Assembly (NCBI RefSeq): GCF_902729405.1
Contig: NZ_LR746496.1
Coordinates: 1,178,001 to 1,242,000 of the forward strand
Direction of reading: 5' to 3'
DNA from: Acididesulfobacillus acetoxydans
GTDB taxonomy: Bacteria; Bacillota; Desulfitobacteriia; Desulfitobacteriales; Desulfitobacteriaceae
DNA length: 64,000 nucleotides
Shown here: positions 61,047-64,000 of the stretch, piece after piece
Layout of the letters: each line of letters begins with the position of its first letter
Numbering within the stretch: position 1 is the first letter of the stretch
Made by a program: the position numbers and the translations under genes
The notes under the pieces: model-generated
What the model saw: only the letters and a program-made list of their open reading frames with translations
Databases searched by the model: none
Told to the model about the DNA's origin: nothing

Positions 61047-62630
61047 TTGGAACGCTTTACCCGGCTGGAAATCAGTGCGGAAGACCGGCTAGGGATGACT
61101 TCGGAAATTCTCAAGGTGCTCCATAAGCTGGGCATCAATCTGCATTCACTGGAAGTTTTCCCGCGTAAGGTGCGAGTAAAAACGGAGGTGCTTGAGGAAG
61201 GCAGATTGCAAATCATCCAACGTGACCTGAAAAACGTCCAAGGCGTTGACTCAGTGGGCGTGGTGGATCTGTTTGATTTTGAAAAAAGCGAGCGCAGGCT
61301 TTTAGCCATTCTGGATGCCATTGACGAAGGAATCGTGGCCGTCAATAAAGAGTTCCGCGTGGAGTTGTTTAACAGCTACTGTGAAAGCGTATTCAAGGTA
61401 AAAAAGGAAGACGTTTTGGGCCAGGACATCCGCCGGCTGATGGGGCCGGATTCTCCCCTGCTGCGCTTGATCCAGGACGGTATTGCCTGGAAGAACAAGG
61501 AAGTCTCCGGACACAACCAGTGGGGCGACAGTCATTACATTATCAATGGCAGGCCAGTGCGGGATGATGACGAGCACATTATCGGGGCGGTGGCTTCGGT
61601 TAAGGATATCCGGAAAGCGATTGAACTGGCCAACGCTGTATCCCGGACCACCGAAGGAGCCTTCAAGGAGATCGTGGGCAGCAGCCAAGCGATCGAAAGG
61701 GTCAAGAAAATGTGTGTCGCCGTGGCCAAGAGCAACTCCACCATTCTTTTGCGCGGGGAGAGCGGAACCGGCAAGGAGTTATTCGCCAAGGCGATTCATC
61801 GGTTAAGTAAAAGAAGGGATCAGCCGTTTGTCACGATTAATTGTGCCGCCTTGCCCGATAGTCTCATCGAAAGCGAGCTTTTCGGCTATGCGCGGGGAAG
61901 CTTTACCGGTGCCGCTCAGTCGGGTAAGGAAGGGCTCTTCAGGGAGGCCGACGGTGGGACGTTGTGTCTGGATGAGATAGGCGAGCTGTCGGTTAGGCTG
62001 CAGGCCAAGCTGCTGCGCGTCCTTCAGGAGGGGGTCATTCGCAAGATCGGCAGCAACCGCGAAGAGCAGGTCAACGTCCGCATCATTGCGGCGACCAACA
62101 AGAATTTGGAGGAGATGATGCGGCAGTCTCTCTTTCGCGAGGATTTATTCTACCGCTTGAATGTTGTGCCGATTTTCCTGCCTCCTTTGCGTGAACGAAA
62201 GGAGGATATTCCCCTCCTGGTCAACCACTTCATCGCGGTTTACAGCGAGAAGCTGAACCGCCGGGTATCCGGTACAGACATGGCTTTTATGGATAAACTA
62301 TTTAAACATGATTGGCCGGGAAATGTGCGTGAATTGCAAAACGTGATTGAGCGGGCGCTGGTTCTGGGGGACGATGATATTTTGAGCTTGCAGAGCCTGG
62401 CCCTGAGCCTGGAACATTCCGCACAAAAGAGCGGTGAAGGGGATGCGCCTCAGCCTTTCCCCCCCGGACGGAAAAATCTAAACCTACGCAGGGCTGTACA
62501 AATGTGCGAACGTGAGGTTATCGAACAAGCGCTGGCACAAAGCAAAAGTTACCGCGCAGCCGCCAGAATTTTAGGCATTTCCCATACGGCACTGATGAAG
62601 AAAGTGAAGAGATATGAGTTGTCCAGTTAA
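61047..62630 (+). CDS. TyrR-like sigma-54-dependent activator (ACT-PAS-AAA-HTH)
   Basis: A 527-residue activator. N-terminal ACT domain ([32 protein letters not shown], 4-75), PAS domain (about 85-190), AAA+ domain with Walker A GESGTGKE and the sigma-54 loop GSFTGA (variant of GAFTGA), then a C-terminal Fis-like HTH ([19 protein letters not shown]). The same domain order as E. coli TyrR, which senses aromatic amino acids, but with a working GAFTGA. Start TTG 61047 follows GAAGGTG; TTG 61023 is possible. It almost surely drives the methionine gamma-lyase gene downstream, which has a sigma-54 promoter. Confidence 0.93.
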   Translation: MERFTRLEISAEDRLGMTSEILKVLHKLGINLHSLEVFPRKVRVKTEVLEEGRLQIIQRDLKNVQGVDSVGVVDLFDFEKSERRLLAILDAIDEGIVAVNKEFRVELFNSYCESVFKVKKEDVLGQDIRRLMGPDSPLLRLIQDGIAWKNKEVSGHNQWGDSHYIINGRPVRDDDEHIIGAVASVKDIRKAIELANAVSRTTEGAFKEIVGSSQAIERVKKMCVAVAKSNSTILLRGESGTGKELFAKAIHRLSKRRDQPFVTINCAALPDSLIESELFGYARGSFTGAAQSGKEGLFREADGGTLCLDEIGELSVRLQAKLLRVLQEGVIRKIGSNREEQVNVRIIAATNKNLEEMMRQSLFREDLFYRLNVVPIFLPPLRERKEDIPLLVNHFIAVYSEKLNRRVSGTDMAFMDKLFKHDWPGNVRELQNVIERALVLGDDDILSLQSLALSLEHSAQKSGEGDAPQPFPPGRKNLNLRRAVQMCEREVIEQALAQSKSYRAAARILGISHTALMKKVKRYELSS

Positions 62631-62705
62631 ATAAATAAAGGGTTTACCTGCGGGGCTGCCGCCGGACAAAATCAATACCTGAAAACGTTAGCTCAGGTTG
62701 CCAAA

Positions 62706-62723
62706 TGTAACGAAATGATTACA
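62706..62723 (+). promoter_or_regulatory. TyrR-type box, upstream activator site
   Basis: TGTAAC-GAAATG-ATTACA agrees with the TyrR box TGTAAA-N6-TTTACA at 10 of 12 positions. It lies about 165 bases upstream of the -24/-12 promoter, the normal distance for a sigma-54 enhancer, and 76 bases after the activator gene. Confidence 0.7.
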
Positions 62724-62878
62724 CCACCGGCAGATAATGGCAGCATATGTTACCAGGAACGGAGCGCTAATTGACGGAGCCCGGTTACGGGCGGCTTGGA
62801 ACAATAGGAATAGGCCAAGTGAAGCGGTGGAAGGCGACCTGTCGAAGTGGGAGTTGGGCTAGGGAAATAAATAATTCC

Positions 62879-62892
62879 GGCACAATACTTGC
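62879..62892 (+). promoter_or_regulatory. Sigma-54 (-24/-12) promoter of methionine gamma-lyase gene
   Basis: GGCACAATACTTGC has GG at 62879-62880 and GC at 62891-62892 with ten bases between, and fits GGCAC-N5-TTGC. It lies 44 bases before the start codon. Confidence 0.8.
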
Positions 62893-62935
62893 AAGATAAG
62901 AGTAAAGCAGCAAGATTGTTGAGGGGGAAAGACAG

Positions 62936-64000
62936 ATGCATGACCACGCCCGAGACGCTTTTGGCACGTTGGCCATTCATGGAACTCATCGGAAGAATCC
63001 GGCCGGCGCCTTGGCCACGCCGATTTACCAAACAGCCACGTTCGTCTTTGATTCGGCCGAGCAGGGAGGGAAACGCTTTGCCGGGGAGGAAGACGGATAC
63101 ATTTATTCAAGATTGGGCAATCCGACTAATGCCGAGTTAGAAGAGAAAGTTGCCTTATTGGAGGGAGCGGAGGCCTGTATCTCTACGGCTTCCGGCATGG
63201 GGGCCATTTCAGCCCTCATGTGGACCGTCCTGCGGGCGGGAGACCATATTGTGGCGGCGAAAACCCTTTACGGCTGTACTTTCGCCCTGCTGAATCACGG
63301 TTTGACCCGCTTTGGCATTGAAGTGACTTTTGTGGACGCGACCGATCCGGAAAACATCCGTCAAGCCATGAAAGAAAACACAAGGGTGGTTTATCTCGAA
63401 ACTCCGGCCAATCCCACCCTGGAAATCAGCGATATCGAGATGATTTCTTCGATCGCCCACCGGAATCCCGGCTGTATGTTGGTAGTCGATAATACCTTTT
63501 GCACACCCTATTTGCAACAGCCCTTGACTCTGGGTGCGGACGCGGTGGTGCACTCGGCCACGAAGTTTCTCAACGGACACGGGGATGTCATCGCCGGCTT
63601 GGTCGCGGGCGGGAAGGAACTGATCGACCAGGTCCGGCTGGTGGGGGTCAAAGACATGACGGGAGCGGTTTTGAGTCCGTTCGAGGCCTTTTTGCTCCTG
63701 CGGGGCTTAAAGACTCTGGAGGTCCGCATGGAGAGACATTGCGGCAACGCCTTGGCAGTCGCCAAGTTTCTTGAGGGGCATCCGGCGGTAGAGGGGGTTT
63801 ATTATCCGGGACTGGAGAGTTTTCCCCAGTACGATCTGGCTAAAAAACAAATGCGTCTTCCCGGTGCGATCATCGCTTTCGAGATCAAGGGCGGAGTCGA
63901 AGAGGGCAAAGCCGTCATGAACAACGTACACTTGGCCAGTCTGGCGGTCAGCCTGGGCGATGCGGAAACCCTCATTCAACATCCGGCTTCGATGACCCAT
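62936..64000 (+). CDS. megL: Methionine gamma-lyase (3' partial)
   Basis: 355 residues are present; about 40 are missing past the edge compared with the usual ~398. A PLP-dependent trans-sulfuration fold: substrate and cofactor residues [14 protein letters not shown], and the PLP lysine Lys210 in [12 protein letters not shown]. Cys114 in LYGCTF is the residue characteristic of methionine gamma-lyases as against cystathionine enzymes, and the whole protein follows the Pseudomonas putida enzyme closely. It splits methionine into methanethiol, ammonia and 2-oxobutyrate. ATG 62936 follows GAGGGGG. Probably activated by the ACT-domain regulator upstream in response to an amino acid. Confidence 0.93.
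   Translation, partial: MHDHARDAFGTLAIHGTHRKNPAGALATPIYQTATFVFDSAEQGGKRFAGEEDGYIYSRLGNPTNAELEEKVALLEGAEACISTASGMGAISALMWTVLRAGDHIVAAKTLYGCTFALLNHGLTRFGIEVTFVDATDPENIRQAMKENTRVVYLETPANPTLEISDIEMISSIAHRNPGCMLVVDNTFCTPYLQQPLTLGADAVVHSATKFLNGHGDVIAGLVAGGKELIDQVRLVGVKDMTGAVLSPFEAFLLLRGLKTLEVRMERHCGNALAVAKFLEGHPAVEGVYYPGLESFPQYDLAKKQMRLPGAIIAFEIKGGVEEGKAVMNNVHLASLAVSLGDAETLIQHPASMTH

Noticed and set aside
1-64000. tRNA, rRNA, intact insertion sequence or prophage
   Set aside because: No cloverleaf, rRNA-like stretch, transposase, integrase or phage structural protein could be seen on either strand.

Overview
The window looks like a chromosomal stretch from a GC-rich, spore-forming, anaerobic Firmicute, probably a sulfur-respiring member of the Peptococcaceae/Desulfitobacteriia group. 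The evidence is a spore germination operon, a pyruvate:ferredoxin oxidoreductase, a Phs/Psr-type sulfur-compound reductase, a split b6-type Rieske/cytochrome b complex, consensus Gram-positive promoters and AGGAGG ribosome sites. The exact genus cannot be read from sequence alone. No rRNA, tRNA, CRISPR array or intact insertion sequence was found.

Layout. 1-8.1 kb: a YeeE/YedE sulfur-compound transporter whose conserved Cys codon is UGA, followed by a SECIS-like hairpin (a probable selenoprotein), then the three subunits of a thiosulfate/polysulfide reductase, a Rieske protein, cytochrome b6, a subunit-IV-like protein and a multiheme cytochrome c. 8.2-15.9 kb: an accessory block with three DUF134 regulators, a CsoR/CstR-like repressor, two NifX-like proteins, two MinD-type ATPases carrying inserted ferredoxin domains, and three promoters that share a -35/operator arrangement. 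16.2-25 kb: an SQR-like flavoprotein, a rusticyanin-like blue copper protein, a radical SAM protein, a GalT-like enzyme, an APC permease flanked by inverted transposon-end relics, and a PstS preceded by a textbook Pho box. 25.3-39.3 kb: a membrane/metal block with a giant tandem P-type ATPase, a second atypical P-type ATPase, several very small membrane proteins resembling mycobacterial PacL partners, a helical protein behind a second Pho box, and two DUF445 proteins.

39.6-48.2 kb: a secreted coiled-coil protein, a VTT/DedA-like membrane protein, a DUF438 pseudogene and a gerA-gerC-gerB-gerB germination operon. 48.5-58 kb: asnS, the copper regulon csoR-copA-copZ, and PFOR. 59-64 kb: azlCD with a divergent XRE-cupin regulator, a TyrR-like sigma-54 activator, and a methionine gamma-lyase cut by the window edge. 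A TyrR-type box and a -24/-12 promoter lie between the last two.

How it fits together. The first block would import a sulfur oxyanion, reduce it through a TAT-exported molybdoenzyme fed by quinol, and move electrons through a separate b6/Rieske/cytochrome c module. CstR-like and SQR-like genes fit a sulfide/persulfide-rich physiology. Many spacers inside apparent operons are 200-400 bases long and hold degenerate tandem repeats. Five relics of one IS200/IS605-type right end are scattered over the window without any transposase or tnpB.
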